64,000 nt of DNA from JALORV01 sp963754065 (GTDB taxonomy: Bacteria; Pseudomonadota; Gammaproteobacteria; Burkholderiales; Burkholderiaceae_F): positions 62,001 to 126,000 of the forward strand of contig CAVWFH010000004.1 in the NCBI GenBank assembly GCA_963754065.1, in the 5' to 3' direction. The position numbers and the translations under genes are program-made. Positions 49,122 through 59,109 of the stretch are shown here, one piece after another; position 1 is the stretch's first letter; each line of letters starts with the position of its first letter. The notes beneath the pieces were generated by a model that was not told where the DNA came from, searched no databases, and saw nothing but the letters and a program-made list of their open reading frames with translations.

Positions 49122-51157
49122 CAGCCTTCCAGCATGGTTCTTAGATGGGTCTCGTCGATGATCGGGATGCCGAGCTGCCGTGCCTTGTCGAGTTTGCTGC
49201 CGGCTTCCGAGCCCGCGACGACGTAGTCGGTCTTCTTCGACACGGAGCCGGCGACCTTGCCACCGGCGGCCTCGATGCGATCCTTGGCCTCGTCACGCGT
49301 CCAGTTCGGGAGCGTACCGGTCAAAACGAAAGTCCGGCCCGTAAGTGCGCCGGCCGAGGCTCGCTGCGGCGCGACTTCGGGCCACTGTACCCCCGCCGCG
49401 CGCAATTGCTCGACCACCTCGCGATTGTGCGGCTCGGCGAAAAAGCGTGCGATCGATGCGGCAACCACCGGCCCTACATCCGTGACCTGCAACAGTTCTT
49501 CCTCGGTCGCGTCCATCACGGCATCGAGCGAGCCGAAGTGACGCGCCAGGTCGCGTGCGGTCGATTCGCCGACGTGGCGAATACCGAGGGCGTAGATGAA
49601 ACGCTCGAGCGTTGTCGAGCGCGCCCGTTCGAGCGCAGCCAGCACATTGGCGGCCGACTTCTCTGCCATGCGCTCAAGCCCCGCCAGCGCTCCCAGGCCG
49701 AGCTTGAAGAGGTCTGCTGGCGTTCGCACCAGTTCCGCGTCGACGAGTTGCTCGACTAGCTTGTCGCCGAGCCCTTCGATGTCCAGGGCGCGCCGGCCAG
49801 CAAAGTGCAGCAGGGCCTGCTTGCGTTGCGCCGGACAGAACAGGCCCCCGGTGCAACGGAGGTCCTTCTCCCCTTCCTCCCGGGCAACGCTCGATCCGCA
49901 CACCGGGCAGGCAAGGGGCATCGCGAACGCGCGTGCGTTCTTCGGACGGCGCTCCGGCAGGACGGAGACGACCTGCGGAATCACATCGCCGGCGCGGCGA
50001 ATAATCACGGTATCGCCGATCATCAACCCGAGGCTGCGGATGTAGTCCTCGTTGTGCAGTGTCGCGTTGCTGACCGTGACCCCGCCGACGAAGACCGGCG
50101 CCAGGCGCGCCACCGGCGTGATCTTGCCGGTCCGTCCGACCTGCACGTCGATGCCGGTCACCTGCGTCAGTTCCTCCTGCGCCGGGTACTTGTGCGCCAC
50201 GGCCCAGCGCGGCTCGCGCGAGACAAACCCCAGCTGGCGCTGCAATTCGAGCGGGTTGACCTTGTAAACGACACCATCGATGTCGAACGGCAGTCGGTCG
50301 CGGCGCGCCGCAATATCGGCGTGAAACGCGACGAGATCGTCAGCACCGCCGGCCACGCGCCGCTCCGCTGCGACGGGCACGCCGAAGCTTGCCAGCGTGT
50401 CCAGCATGGCACTGTGGGTGGATGGAGGTGTCCACCCGCTCACGTCGCCTACGCCATAGGCATAGAACGACAACGGCCGGCTGGCCGTCACGCCGGCATC
50501 CAGCTGGCGCAGGAAGCCGGCAGCGGCATTGCGTGGATTCACGAACACCTTGTCGCCGGCCTCGCGTTGCCGTTCATTGATCTGCTCGAAATCGCGCCGG
50601 CGCAGGAAGACCTCGCCTCGCACTTCGAGAACCGGCGCGTCAACGCCGTGCAGTCGCAACGGGATGGCCCGAATCGTCCGTGCATTGGGAGTGACGTCCT
50701 CACCCACCTCGCCGTCGCCCCGCGTGGCCGCCCGGACCAGCACTCCGTGCTCGTAACGCAGGTTTACTGCCAGTCCGTCGAACTTGAGTTCGGCGCTGTA
50801 TTCGATCGGCGGATCATCTGCCGTCAAGCCGAGTTCCCGACGGACCCTCGCATCGAATGCGCGCGCGCCGTTAGGCCCGGCGTCCGTTTCGGTGCGGATC
50901 GACAGCATCGGGATCGCATGGCGCACCTTGGGAAGGTCGGATCGCACCGCGCCGCCCACCCGCTGTGTCGGCGAGTCCGGCGCCACAAGCGCAGGATGCG
51001 CCGCTTCGAGTTCCTGCAGTTCCCGGAACAATCGGTCGTATTCCGCATCCGGAATGCTCGGGGCATCGAGCACGTAGTAGTCGTGATCTGCCCGGGCGAT
51101 CTGGTCGCGCAGTCGGCGTGCGCGCTGGCTGGCGGAATCCTGCCGTGCCGGCGGCAT
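49121..51157 (-). CDS. ligA: NAD+-dependent DNA ligase
   Basis: 678 aa, full length. Domain Ia (RARRLRDQIARADHDYYVLDAPSIPDAEYDRLFRELQELE) binds NMN. The nucleotidyltransferase core has EYSAELKFDGLAVNLRYEHG with the adenylated Lys in KxDG. The four-Cys zinc finger is CPVCGSSVAREEGEKDLRCTGGLFCPAQ. HhH repeats precede a C-terminal BRCT domain (RTFVLTGTLPNWTRDEAKDRIEAAGGKV). It seals nicks in replication. Gene order smc-zipA-ligA is a common gammaproteobacterial arrangement. Confidence 0.97.
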   Translation of the reverse strand: MPPARQDSASQRARRLRDQIARADHDYYVLDAPSIPDAEYDRLFRELQELEAAHPALVAPDSPTQRVGGAVRSDLPKVRHAIPMLSIRTETDAGPNGARAFDARVRRELGLTADDPPIEYSAELKFDGLAVNLRYEHGVLVRAATRGDGEVGEDVTPNARTIRAIPLRLHGVDAPVLEVRGEVFLRRRDFEQINERQREAGDKVFVNPRNAAAGFLRQLDAGVTASRPLSFYAYGVGDVSGWTPPSTHSAMLDTLASFGVPVAAERRVAGGADDLVAFHADIAARRDRLPFDIDGVVYKVNPLELQRQLGFVSREPRWAVAHKYPAQEELTQVTGIDVQVGRTGKITPVARLAPVFVGGVTVSNATLHNEDYIRSLGLMIGDTVIIRRAGDVIPQVVSVLPERRPKNARAFAMPLACPVCGSSVAREEGEKDLRCTGGLFCPAQRKQALLHFAGRRALDIEGLGDKLVEQLVDAELVRTPADLFKLGLGALAGLERMAEKSAANVLAALERARSTTLERFIYALGIRHVGESTARDLARHFGSLDAVMDATEEELLQVTDVGPVVAASIARFFAEPHNREVVEQLRAAGVQWPEVAPQRASAGALTGRTFVLTGTLPNWTRDEAKDRIEAAGGKVAGSVSKKTDYVVAGSEAGSKLDKARQLGIPIIDETHLRTMLEG

Positions 51158-51242
51158 GGCTCAGTGCCCGGTCGCCTGTTCGCAGGACACCGGCCGGTCC
51201 GTCGACGCGGAGCAAAGCCGGCGAGCGTGATAGCGCAGCATG

Positions 51243-52391
51243 CTAGACCGCGTAGAGCCGGCGGGCACGCTCGGAGCCCGCAGCAACGCCGGCCGCCTGC
51301 ATCTGCTCGTACAGCCCGGCCAGCTGCGCGGCGATCGCGAAATGCGCCTCGCGCTGAACCGGCTTGCCGTTGTCGTCGACCACGCGAGCACTCAACCGGG
51401 TGGCGAGTTGATCCGCGACAGCGAACTGTCGCGCCAGCGGCGACCCCTCGGGCCGGACCAGCGGGACGTCGATGAATACCGCCAGGCGATTCGCCGGCAA
51501 TGCCGCGGCGGTCATGATGAGCGCAAGTTCCCCGGTCGCCTCGCGCATTTCCCAACGTCCGGAGCCGACCGCGATAAAGCCGACCGGGCCTGCGGCAGCC
51601 TGGATCACGTCCGCGGTCCAGGGAGTCTCGTCGGCCTCGAGTGTCAGCGTCACCTGCACATCGAACCGCGCGCATAGTTGATCAAGCTCGGCGGCCTGCG
51701 CCACCAGTCGCGGCACGTCGGGCGCATCGAAGTCCGCTTCAATCCCGAGTGCAATCTGCTGCGTGGTGGCCACAAAGCGCGCCGCATCGATTTCGCCGAG
51801 CACTCCATTGCGATGAGCCATTTGTACTGCAACCAGCAGCTCCGAGTAGAAGCCGAAACGATCAGGCCCGGTCCATTGTTGCGACTTGGCATCCCAGACC
51901 GCCAGATGGGTCGGCAAGGGCAACTGCAGACGCTCGAGCTGGCCTTTCGCTTCGAGTGCCGCCACTCCGTCGATCGCATGCGTGCACCTCAGCTCGATCA
52001 CGAAGTCCAGCAGGGGATCCTCGATCCAGCCGTCGGCAAGCGCATAGGCCGACGGCTCGCTGCGTTCACCCGCGGTCTCGACGCCATCGGCAACGGTTGA
52101 TTCAGCGGGCAGGACAGCCGTCGGATCAGTATCGGGTGCAGTCCCCTGCAGCGTGGTCGCCACCTCGCTGCCAGCGGCGTCGTCCACGGCAAGTCGCGGC
52201 TCGATGCGTCGGGAATGCGTCGAAGACGGCTGCGGCATCGCACGTACGCCCATCAGCGGATCGCCGACCCCCTGCCGCAGAGCGGCGTCGAGCCGCGCCA
52301 GCGCGCGGCGCTCCTGCCACTTGCTGTAGATCCAGATCGCCACCAGCAGGACGCCGGCGATCGCAAGGAGCGCCCAATGCAGATCGGTCAT
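51243..52391 (-). CDS. zipA: cell division protein ZipA
   Basis: 382 aa. It has an N-terminal membrane anchor (HWALLAIAGVLLVAIWIYSKWQERRA), then a variable Pro/Ser/Ala-rich linker (about 45-125), then a C-terminal FtsZ-binding domain with GPDRFGFYSELLVAVQMAHRNG and GELALIMTAAALPANRLAVFIDVPLVRP. It tethers FtsZ to the inner membrane at the septum. Identification rests on topology, the C-terminal fold pattern and position between smc and ligA; pairwise identity to E. coli ZipA looks modest. Confidence 0.88.
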   Translation of the reverse strand: MTDLHWALLAIAGVLLVAIWIYSKWQERRALARLDAALRQGVGDPLMGVRAMPQPSSTHSRRIEPRLAVDDAAGSEVATTLQGTAPDTDPTAVLPAESTVADGVETAGERSEPSAYALADGWIEDPLLDFVIELRCTHAIDGVAALEAKGQLERLQLPLPTHLAVWDAKSQQWTGPDRFGFYSELLVAVQMAHRNGVLGEIDAARFVATTQQIALGIEADFDAPDVPRLVAQAAELDQLCARFDVQVTLTLEADETPWTADVIQAAAGPVGFIAVGSGRWEMREATGELALIMTAAALPANRLAVFIDVPLVRPEGSPLARQFAVADQLATRLSARVVDDNGKPVQREAHFAIAAQLAGLYEQMQAAGVAAGSERARRLYAV

Positions 52392-52397
52392 CGCGCT

Positions 52398-55300
52398 CTA
52401 GGCCGCCTCGGCCGTGAGGCGCACAGCGCCTTCGATGTCCACGGCGACGATGCGCGACACCCCCTGCTCCTGCATCGTCACTCCGATCAGCTGCTGCGCC
52501 ATTTCCATCGCAATCTTGTTATGCGTAATGAAAAGGAACTGCGTGTTGACAGTCATCGACTCGACCAGCCGGCAGAAGCGCTCGGTGTTCGCGTCATCGA
52601 GCGGTGCGTCGACCTCGTCCAGCAAGCAGAACGGCGCCGGATTGAGCTTGAACAGTGCAAAGACCAGCGCAGTGGCCGTCAGGGCCTTTTCGCCGCCCGA
52701 CAGCAGATGAATCGTGCTGTTGCGCTTGCCCGGCGGCTGCGCCATCACCTGCACGCCGGCGTCGAGTATCTCCTCGCCCGTCATGATGAGCCGCGCTTCG
52801 CCGCCGCCGAAGAGCGTCGGGAAGAGCTGCCCGAACTGCGCATTCACCTGGTCGAAAGTCTGCTGCAGCATGTCGCGGGTCTCGCGGTCGATCTTGCGGA
52901 TCGCGTCCTCGAGCGTGGTGATGGCTGCCCTGAGGTCGGCCGACTGCGCGTCGAGAAAGGACTTGCGTTCGCGCGAGGTCGTGAGCTCTTCCAGCGCGGC
53001 GAGATTGACTGCGCCCAGCGCCTCGATCTCCCCCGCCAGCCGCGCGATCTCGACCTGCAACGCACCGGCCCTAAGCTGCGGTGTCAGTTTGTCCGCCAGC
53101 GCCGATTCGTCGGCCTTGGCTTCGATCAGCTGGGCGGCGAACTGCTCGGTCGCCAATCGCGCCGCCTGTTCCTTGAGCTGCAATTCCGTGATCTTCTGGC
53201 GGCGCGGCTCCAGATCCCGTTCGAGCGTCAGCCGGCGCTCGTCCGTCGCGCGCAGCTGCTGGGCCAGTTCGTCGAGCCGGCTGCGCGCCTGCCGCAACGC
53301 CTCTTCCGCGGCCGCGCGCTTCCCTAGCCAGCCATCGAGTCCGGCACGCGCCGCGCCATCGTCCAGGCGGGCCAGCTCCTCGCTCGCCGACGTCACGTCG
53401 GCTTCAAGTCGCTCGGCATCGGCGGCGGCCACTTCCGCCGCGTGCGCAACATCGCGTTCGCGCTCGCGGTTCGAGGTTAGCGCGAACTCGACCTGTTGCC
53501 GCGCCGTCTCCAGCGCGCGCTGTTCGTCGCGCGCCGCCCGCAACACCTGGTCCGCCTGCTCGTATTGCAGTCGCGCGGTTTCCACCGCCTCCTGCCGCGT
53601 CGCCAGTTCACTATCGAGCAGCTGGAAGCGCCCTTCGACGTCATCGCGGGTTGCCCGTAGCTCGTTCTCGTGAGCTTCGATCTCGGCCAGCTCGGTTTCG
53701 ATCTGGCCACTGCGGTGCTTGACGCGGTCGATCAGTTCGCCCAGTCGAACCGCCTCGAGCTGCGCGGTGTGCAGCGTCGCGCGCACGCGGTCCGCCTCAC
53801 GTCGGCTGGCCGCCAGCTGCTCCTGGGCTTCACGCAGCGTGGCCTCGGTTCGGGCCAAGGTCGCGGTCCGCTCTTCGACGATCAACCGCTGCGCCCTGAT
53901 TTCCTTGTCCAGATTTTCGATTTCAAGGCGGCGTGCCAGCAAGCCGGCTTTCTCGTCGTCCGCGGCAAAGAAGCGCACGCCGTATCGCGAGACAAGGTGT
54001 CCGTCCCTGACCACGAACTGCCCGCCGACCGGCAACTGCTCACGCGCTGACAAGGCCGTTGCGAGGTCGGGCGCGACGAATACATTGGCCAGCCAGTCAA
54101 CCAGAACCGCCGACAGCGCGGCGTCATGACCCCGGACCCGGTCGGACAAGCGTCCGAAACCGGGCATGTGTCCACCTTCTCGTGTGACGGCTGCGGTGGT
54201 CGAATAAAACGCCACGCGCGCCGGCGGCACACTTCCGGCCAGTCCGCCGACCGTATCGAGCCGTCCGACTTCTACGCCTTCGATGCGCTCGCGCAGAACA
54301 GCTTCGAACGCAGTCTCCCATCCGTTCTCGACGGACAGCTTGCGAAACAGGCGCGGCAGTCGATCGAGCCCCTGCGCGGCGAGCCACGGGTCCAACCGGG
54401 TATCGGCCTCAACACTCGCCTGCACCTGCCGCAGGGCGGCCAGGCGTGCCTCCAGTCGCGTCAGATTCTCCTGTGCACTGGCGCGCGCTTCGAACTGCTG
54501 CTGCCGCTCGGTCGTGCCTGTACTGACGCGCTCGTCGGCCGCGGTTTGCGCCGCACTGTGCGAAGCGAGCTGACTTTCGGACTGCCCGATTTCCGCGCGA
54601 ATGCCAGCCAGTCGCGCTTCGTCGGGAGACCCAATGGAGGCGCGCTCTTCGGCCAGCCGCTCGCGCCGCTGCTGCAGCACTTCCATCTGACGGTCGACGT
54701 TGCGTTGCTCGACCCCGGCAGCATCGATCGCCTGTTCGGACAATGCGGCCTGGGCTCGGGCCGCGGTCATCGACTCGCGCGCCGCCTGGTAGGCCGCCTC
54801 AAGCGACGGCAGGCTGCCTTCGTGTGTGACGCAGGCGGACTGTGACTCGGCCAGGCGCACCGTGGCGTCTTCAATCGCCTGCAGCAGGCTGCTGGCCCGT
54901 GTCAGAAGTTCCCCGTGTTCGTCCAGCCGGCGCTCGCGCGTCGACTTCAGCGTTTCGATCTGCGAGATCAGCCGGTTGCGCCCGTCGACGATCATGCGGA
55001 TCTCGGATTCGAGCCGCGCGACTTCGGCATTCACCTGCATTAGTGCGCCTTGGGCTTCGTGCACGCCATCGCTGGCGCCGTAGTGGCCGGCACGCACATC
55101 CTCCAGTGACCGCTCCGCGGCACGGAGCTCGGCGACATGCCCTTCGAGCGCGGTCGTGCGGGCGACGATGTCGCGTGCCACCTTGTCGCGCTCGGCGTCC
55201 GCCTCGCGCTTGCGCATGAGCCACAGCAACTGCTGCTGCTCGTCGTGCGCCGTCTGCATGTCGCGATAACGGGACGCGACTTCCGCCTGCTGCTCGAGCC

Positions 55301-55919
55301 GAACGATCTGACTGTCGAGTTCGCGCAGGATGTCTTCGACGCGGGTCAGGTTGTCGCGCGTGTCGGATAGCCGGTTTTCAGTTTCGCGGCGGCGCTCCTT
55401 GTACTTGCTGATTCCTGCCGCTTCCTCCAGGAAGATGCGCAGTTCCTCGGGGCGGGCTTCGACGATGCGAGAGATCATGCCCTGGCCGATGATCGCGTAG
55501 GCGCGCGGGCCGAGCCCGGTGCCGAGGAACATGTCGTGCACGTCCCGGCGACGCACCGTCTGGTTGTTGATGTAGTAGCTCGAGCTGCCGTCACGCGTGA
55601 GGACACGCTTGACCGAGATCTCGGCGTACTGGCCCCAGGCCCCGCCGATGCGGCCATCCGTGTTGTCGAACACCAGTTCGACGCTCGCCCGGCCTGCCGG
55701 CTTGCGGTTGACCGAGCCGTTGAAAATGACGTCCTGCATCGACTCGCCGCGCAACTCGGCGGCCTTGCTCTCGCCGAGCACCCAGCGCACGGCATCGATG
55801 ACATTGGACTTGCCGCAGCCGTTGGGGCCGACGACACCGACGAGACTTCCGGGTACATCGATCGGAGTGGGATCGATGAACGACTTGAAGCCGGCGAGCT
55901 TGATCTGCCGAAGACGCAC
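52398..55919 (-). CDS. smc: chromosome segregation protein SMC
   Basis: 1173 aa. Walker A GPNGCGKS at 31-38 in the N-terminal head, with GESKAAELRGESMQDVIFNGS. Two long coiled-coils (about 170-500 and 670-1000) flank a hinge near 510-640 (GWETAFEAVLRERIEGVEV to GQFVVRDGHLVSRYG). The C-terminal head has HLLSGGEKALTATALVFALFKLNPAPFCLLDEVDAPLDDAN (signature and Walker B). It condenses and segregates DNA. Gammaproteobacteria of this type use SMC-ScpAB; scpA/B are not in the window. 6 nt before zipA. Confidence 0.97.
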   Translation of the reverse strand: MRLRQIKLAGFKSFIDPTPIDVPGSLVGVVGPNGCGKSNVIDAVRWVLGESKAAELRGESMQDVIFNGSVNRKPAGRASVELVFDNTDGRIGGAWGQYAEISVKRVLTRDGSSSYYINNQTVRRRDVHDMFLGTGLGPRAYAIIGQGMISRIVEARPEELRIFLEEAAGISKYKERRRETENRLSDTRDNLTRVEDILRELDSQIVRLEQQAEVASRYRDMQTAHDEQQQLLWLMRKREADAERDKVARDIVARTTALEGHVAELRAAERSLEDVRAGHYGASDGVHEAQGALMQVNAEVARLESEIRMIVDGRNRLISQIETLKSTRERRLDEHGELLTRASSLLQAIEDATVRLAESQSACVTHEGSLPSLEAAYQAARESMTAARAQAALSEQAIDAAGVEQRNVDRQMEVLQQRRERLAEERASIGSPDEARLAGIRAEIGQSESQLASHSAAQTAADERVSTGTTERQQQFEARASAQENLTRLEARLAALRQVQASVEADTRLDPWLAAQGLDRLPRLFRKLSVENGWETAFEAVLRERIEGVEVGRLDTVGGLAGSVPPARVAFYSTTAAVTREGGHMPGFGRLSDRVRGHDAALSAVLVDWLANVFVAPDLATALSAREQLPVGGQFVVRDGHLVSRYGVRFFAADDEKAGLLARRLEIENLDKEIRAQRLIVEERTATLARTEATLREAQEQLAASRREADRVRATLHTAQLEAVRLGELIDRVKHRSGQIETELAEIEAHENELRATRDDVEGRFQLLDSELATRQEAVETARLQYEQADQVLRAARDEQRALETARQQVEFALTSNRERERDVAHAAEVAAADAERLEADVTSASEELARLDDGAARAGLDGWLGKRAAAEEALRQARSRLDELAQQLRATDERRLTLERDLEPRRQKITELQLKEQAARLATEQFAAQLIEAKADESALADKLTPQLRAGALQVEIARLAGEIEALGAVNLAALEELTTSRERKSFLDAQSADLRAAITTLEDAIRKIDRETRDMLQQTFDQVNAQFGQLFPTLFGGGEARLIMTGEEILDAGVQVMAQPPGKRNSTIHLLSGGEKALTATALVFALFKLNPAPFCLLDEVDAPLDDANTERFCRLVESMTVNTQFLFITHNKIAMEMAQQLIGVTMQEQGVSRIVAVDIEGAVRLTAEAA

Positions 55920-56089
55920 GTGAAATTGGGCGGGAAGTGTTGGGAAAAAGCCCCGGGCGCGGACCGGGACGCGCTGACCGAAAGCGCTGCCCGATGAATG
56001 CGAGGGGATGAATGATCGCGTTCGTATAATAACAGCGCACTTCCTCCTCGCTGCGGCATCCCGCGCGCACGCGACCGCGAGCGACGATC

Positions 56090-56512
56090 ATGGCCACACG
56101 CCCCAGCAAGACTCTCGAGACCTTCGCAAATCCTGCGCCGCAGCGCGACTACCTCGTGCACATCGAAGTGCCCGAGTTCACGTGCCTGTGTCCGCTGACG
56201 GGACAGCCGGATTTCGCCACCCTGGTGCTCGACTACGTACCTGACAAGCGCAATGTCGAGCTGAAGGCGCTGAAGCTGTACGTCTGGTCATACCGCAATG
56301 AAGGCGCATTCCACGAGGCCGTCACCAACCGCATCCTTGACGACCTAGTCCAGGCCCTGGCACCACGATTCCTGCGGCTGACCGCCAGGTGGTTCGTGCG
56401 CGGTGGCCTGTACACGACCGTCGTCGCCGAGCATCGCAAGAAGGGCTGGAAGCCGTTGCCGCACGTCGAACTGGTGCGCGCAGACGCCGAGGGAAATCCC
56501 ACCCGGCCCTGA
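56090..56512 (+). CDS. queF: NADPH-dependent 7-cyano-7-deazaguanine reductase
   Basis: 140 aa, the short type I (YkvM) form. EFTCLCPLTGQPDFATLVLDYVPDKRNVELKALKLYVWSYRNEGAFHE holds the catalytic Cys (CLCP), the Asp, and the QueF motif E(S/L)K(S/A)xK. It reduces preQ0 to preQ1 for queuosine in tRNA. Divergent from smc. A TATAAT at 56025-56030 is a possible -10, though no good -35 is seen. Confidence 0.95.
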   Translation: MATRPSKTLETFANPAPQRDYLVHIEVPEFTCLCPLTGQPDFATLVLDYVPDKRNVELKALKLYVWSYRNEGAFHEAVTNRILDDLVQALAPRFLRLTARWFVRGGLYTTVVAEHRKKGWKPLPHVELVRADAEGNPTRP

Positions 56513-56518
56513 TTACAG

Positions 56519-57703
56519 ATGAATCCCGATCTCGCTCGACTGCATCCGTACCCGTTCGAGCAGCTGCGCCAGCTGTTCGCCGACCTCACGCCGCCGGCCG
56601 GGCTGTCACCCATCAATCTATCCATCGGCGAGCCAAAGCATGCGACACCGCGCTTCATCCTGGACGCCTACGCGCAGGCGCTGCCGAGCGTGGCGAGCTA
56701 TCCGCTGACCGCGGGCACGCCGGCACTGCGTGAGGCGATTGCGGCCTGGGCGATGCGTCGGTATAGCCTGGCGAAACTCGATCCCGGCACGCAGGTGCTG
56801 CCCGTCGCCGGTTCGCGCGAGGCGCTGTTCGCGTTCGCGCAAACCGTGATCGACCGCACGCGAACGGCGCGGGTGATCTCGCCGAATCCCTTTTATCAGA
56901 TCTACGAGGGCGCGGCGCTGCTGGCCGGCGCCGAGCCGATCTACCTGCCGACCACGCCGGCCAACGGCTTTCGCATGGAGCTCGAGCGCTTGACGCCGGC
57001 CGACTGGAACGGCGTGCAGCTCGTCTACGTCTGTACGCCCGGCAACCCGACCGGCCGCGTGATGACGCTCGACGAATGGGCGCGGCTGTTCGAGCTGGCC
57101 GACCGGCATGACTTCATCATTGCGTCGGACGAGTGTTACTCCGAGATCTACTTCGACGAGGCCACCCCGCCCCTGGGCGCTCTCGCAGCCGCGGCGCAGC
57201 TCGGACGCGACCGGTTCCAGCGCGTCGTCATGTTCTCCAGCCTGTCGAAGCGCTCGAATGTGCCGGGAATGAGGTCGGGCTTCGTCGCGGGCGACGCCGA
57301 GGCCTTGCGCAATTTCCACCTCTACCGCACCTATCACGGCACCGCGATGAGCCCTCCGGTACAGGCCGCGAGCATCGCAGCCTGGGCCGACGAAGCCCAC
57401 GTGATCGAGAACCGCCGGCTCTATGCGCAGAAGTTCGATCAGGCGACGCCGGTCATTGCCCGTCACCTCGCTTGCACTCGGCCGGACGCCGCGTTCTACC
57501 TCTGGGCGCAGACGCCCATCAGCGATACGGAGTATGCGCGGCGCCTTTATGCCGAAAGGAATGTCACCGTGTTGCCGGGCAGCTATCTTTCGCGTGATGC
57601 GGGTGGCACGAATCCCGGTACGAACTTCGTTCGCATCGCGCTTGTTGCCGAACCGGCCGAGGTGGCCGAAGCAGCCGCACGTATTGCCTCCCTTCAACTC
57701 TGA
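56519..57703 (+). CDS. dapC: succinyldiaminopimelate transaminase
   Basis: 394 aa, class I/II PLP aminotransferase. INLSIGEPKHATPRFILDAYAQALPSVASYPLTAGTPALREAIAAW is the DapC/aspartate-aminotransferase-type start. VSPNPFYQIYEGAALLAGAEPIYL and CTPGNPTGRVM lie before IIASDECYSEIYF. The PLP Lys lies in VVMFSSLSKRSNVPGMRSGF. It makes N-succinyl-LL-DAP precursor for lysine and peptidoglycan. It lies next to dapD, the preceding step, 18 nt apart. Confidence 0.93.
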   Translation: MNPDLARLHPYPFEQLRQLFADLTPPAGLSPINLSIGEPKHATPRFILDAYAQALPSVASYPLTAGTPALREAIAAWAMRRYSLAKLDPGTQVLPVAGSREALFAFAQTVIDRTRTARVISPNPFYQIYEGAALLAGAEPIYLPTTPANGFRMELERLTPADWNGVQLVYVCTPGNPTGRVMTLDEWARLFELADRHDFIIASDECYSEIYFDEATPPLGALAAAAQLGRDRFQRVVMFSSLSKRSNVPGMRSGFVAGDAEALRNFHLYRTYHGTAMSPPVQAASIAAWADEAHVIENRRLYAQKFDQATPVIARHLACTRPDAAFYLWAQTPISDTEYARRLYAERNVTVLPGSYLSRDAGGTNPGTNFVRIALVAEPAEVAEAAARIASLQL

Positions 57704-57721
57704 ACCCAGCGGAAACGACCC

Positions 57722-58531
57722 ATGTCGCTCGAACAGACGATCAATGATGCGTGGGAACAGCGCTCCGACCTGTCGCCCGGCGCAGCGCCCGCGGCCGTGC
57801 GCGATGCGGTGGACCACGCCATTTCCGATCTCAACGCCGGCCGCGTGCGGGTGGCCGAGAAGGTCGGCGGCGAGTGGATCACGCACCAATGGCTGAAGAA
57901 GGCCGTACTGCTGTCCTTCCGGCTCAACGACAACGCGCCGATCCATGCCGGCGAACTGGGTTTCTACGACAAGGTGCAACCCAAGTTCTCGCACCTCGAC
58001 GCCGAGCACATGCGTGCCACCGGTGTGCGGGTGGTCCCGCCCGCTGTGGCGCGGCGCGGCAGCTACATCGCGAAGAACGTGGTGTTGATGCCGTCATACG
58101 TGAACATCGGCGCTTACGTGGACGAGGGAACGATGGTCGACACCTGGGCCACCGTCGGGTCCTGCGCCCAGATCGGCAAGAACGTCCACCTGTCCGGAGG
58201 AGTCGGCATCGGCGGCGTGCTCGAGCCGCTGCAGGCGAATCCGACCATCATCGAGGACAACTGCTTCATCGGCGCACGCTCGGAGGTCGTCGAGGGCGTC
58301 ATCGTCGAGGAGAACGCCGTGCTCGGCATGGGCGTCTTTATCGGTCAGAGCACCAAGATCTTCAATCGCGAGACGGGCGAGATCCTCTACGGCCGGGTAC
58401 CGGCCGGGTCGGTCGTCGTCGCCGGCTCACTGCCGTCGCGCGAATGCAACTTGTACTGCGCGGTCATCGTGAAGCAGGTGGATGCCCGGACGCGCTCCAA
58501 GACCAGTATCAACGAGTTGCTGCGGACCTGA
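57722..58531 (+). CDS. dapD: tetrahydrodipicolinate N-succinyltransferase
   Basis: 269 aa. The N-terminal helical domain (SLEQTINDAWEQRSDLSPG) is followed by a left-handed beta-helix: RGSYIAKNVVLMPSYVNIGAYVDEGTMVDTWATVGSCAQIGKNVHLSGGVGIGGVLEPLQANPTIIEDNCFIGARSEVVEGVIVEENAVLGMGVFIGQSTKI. The core VGIGGVLEPLQ is the DapD signature. It transfers succinyl from succinyl-CoA to tetrahydrodipicolinate. The repeat element begins 46 nt after the stop. Confidence 0.97.
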   Translation: MSLEQTINDAWEQRSDLSPGAAPAAVRDAVDHAISDLNAGRVRVAEKVGGEWITHQWLKKAVLLSFRLNDNAPIHAGELGFYDKVQPKFSHLDAEHMRATGVRVVPPAVARRGSYIAKNVVLMPSYVNIGAYVDEGTMVDTWATVGSCAQIGKNVHLSGGVGIGGVLEPLQANPTIIEDNCFIGARSEVVEGVIVEENAVLGMGVFIGQSTKIFNRETGEILYGRVPAGSVVVAGSLPSRECNLYCAVIVKQVDARTRSKTSINELLRT

Positions 58532-58577
58532 GCGCCGCTGCGCGGCGGGCACTTTCTGCCTGCCACATCGCGCTTCA

Positions 58578-59109
58578 GGGTCGCGCGGCGGCGAGTTACT
58601 TTCTTTGTCTTCGCCAAAGAAAGTCACCAAAGAAAGCCGCGCCTGCGGAGGCGCCCCTACGTATCGAGGGCACTTGCGGCGCCCTCGCGTCGAGCGGCAA
58701 GACGCCCGCAGGGGCGTCTTGCAACCGCTCTCCGCCTATGCTGCTCGGGGTCGCGGGCGGGCCGCAAACTCGCTCCCTACGGTCGCTCAGACAGGCAGGC
58801 CCTTAACGGCTCCCGCGCCCCCCGCGCTGCGCGGCGCCTTCGAAGGCTTCCAACCGCGTCGCGCTGTCCAATGTCGGCACGGCGACGGGCTGAATGCCGT
58901 TCGGGGACGACGCGGCAGTGCAGGGCGGCAGCGGGAGGTGTTCCGGGCGCGTGTCTGAGCGAGCGCAGGGAGCGAGTTTCGCGCCCGGCCCGCTGACCCC
59001 TGCAGCGCAAGGGCAGCCGGAGCGAAGCGCAGGTCGGCCTCGTGCGGTCGCCTTTCTTTGGTGACTTTCTTTGCCGAAGCAAAGAAAGTCACTCGCCGCC
59101 GGGCGACCC
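58578..59109. repeat. nested inverted-repeat element, 0.53 kb, non-coding (MITE-like)
   Basis: Terminal arms at 58578-58636 and 59052-59109 are inverted copies of each other, about 58 bp with only a few differences, both containing CAAAGAAAGTCACC. Each arm folds on itself (ACTTTCTTTG / CAAAGAAAGT). Inside lies a second inverted pair of 27 bp (58766-58792 and 58953-58979, 2 mismatches) and an 11-bp perfect hairpin GCAAGACGCCC-GCAG-GGGCGTCTTGC at 58697-58722. No protein reads through. It resembles a non-autonomous palindromic repeat; mobility is inferred. No target-site duplication is evident. Confidence 0.75.
58697..58722. terminator. strong internal hairpin of the repeat element
   Basis: Perfect 11-bp stem with a 4-nt GCAG loop. 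With a 3-nt bulge it extends through GAGCGG / CCGCTC. It lies 166 nt after dapD and might end its transcript, but has no T-run. Confidence 0.35.

Noticed and set aside
56000..56035. Promoter for queF based on TATAAT at 56025
   Set aside because: No recognisable -35 at the right distance, so it is mentioned under queF but not listed as a promoter.
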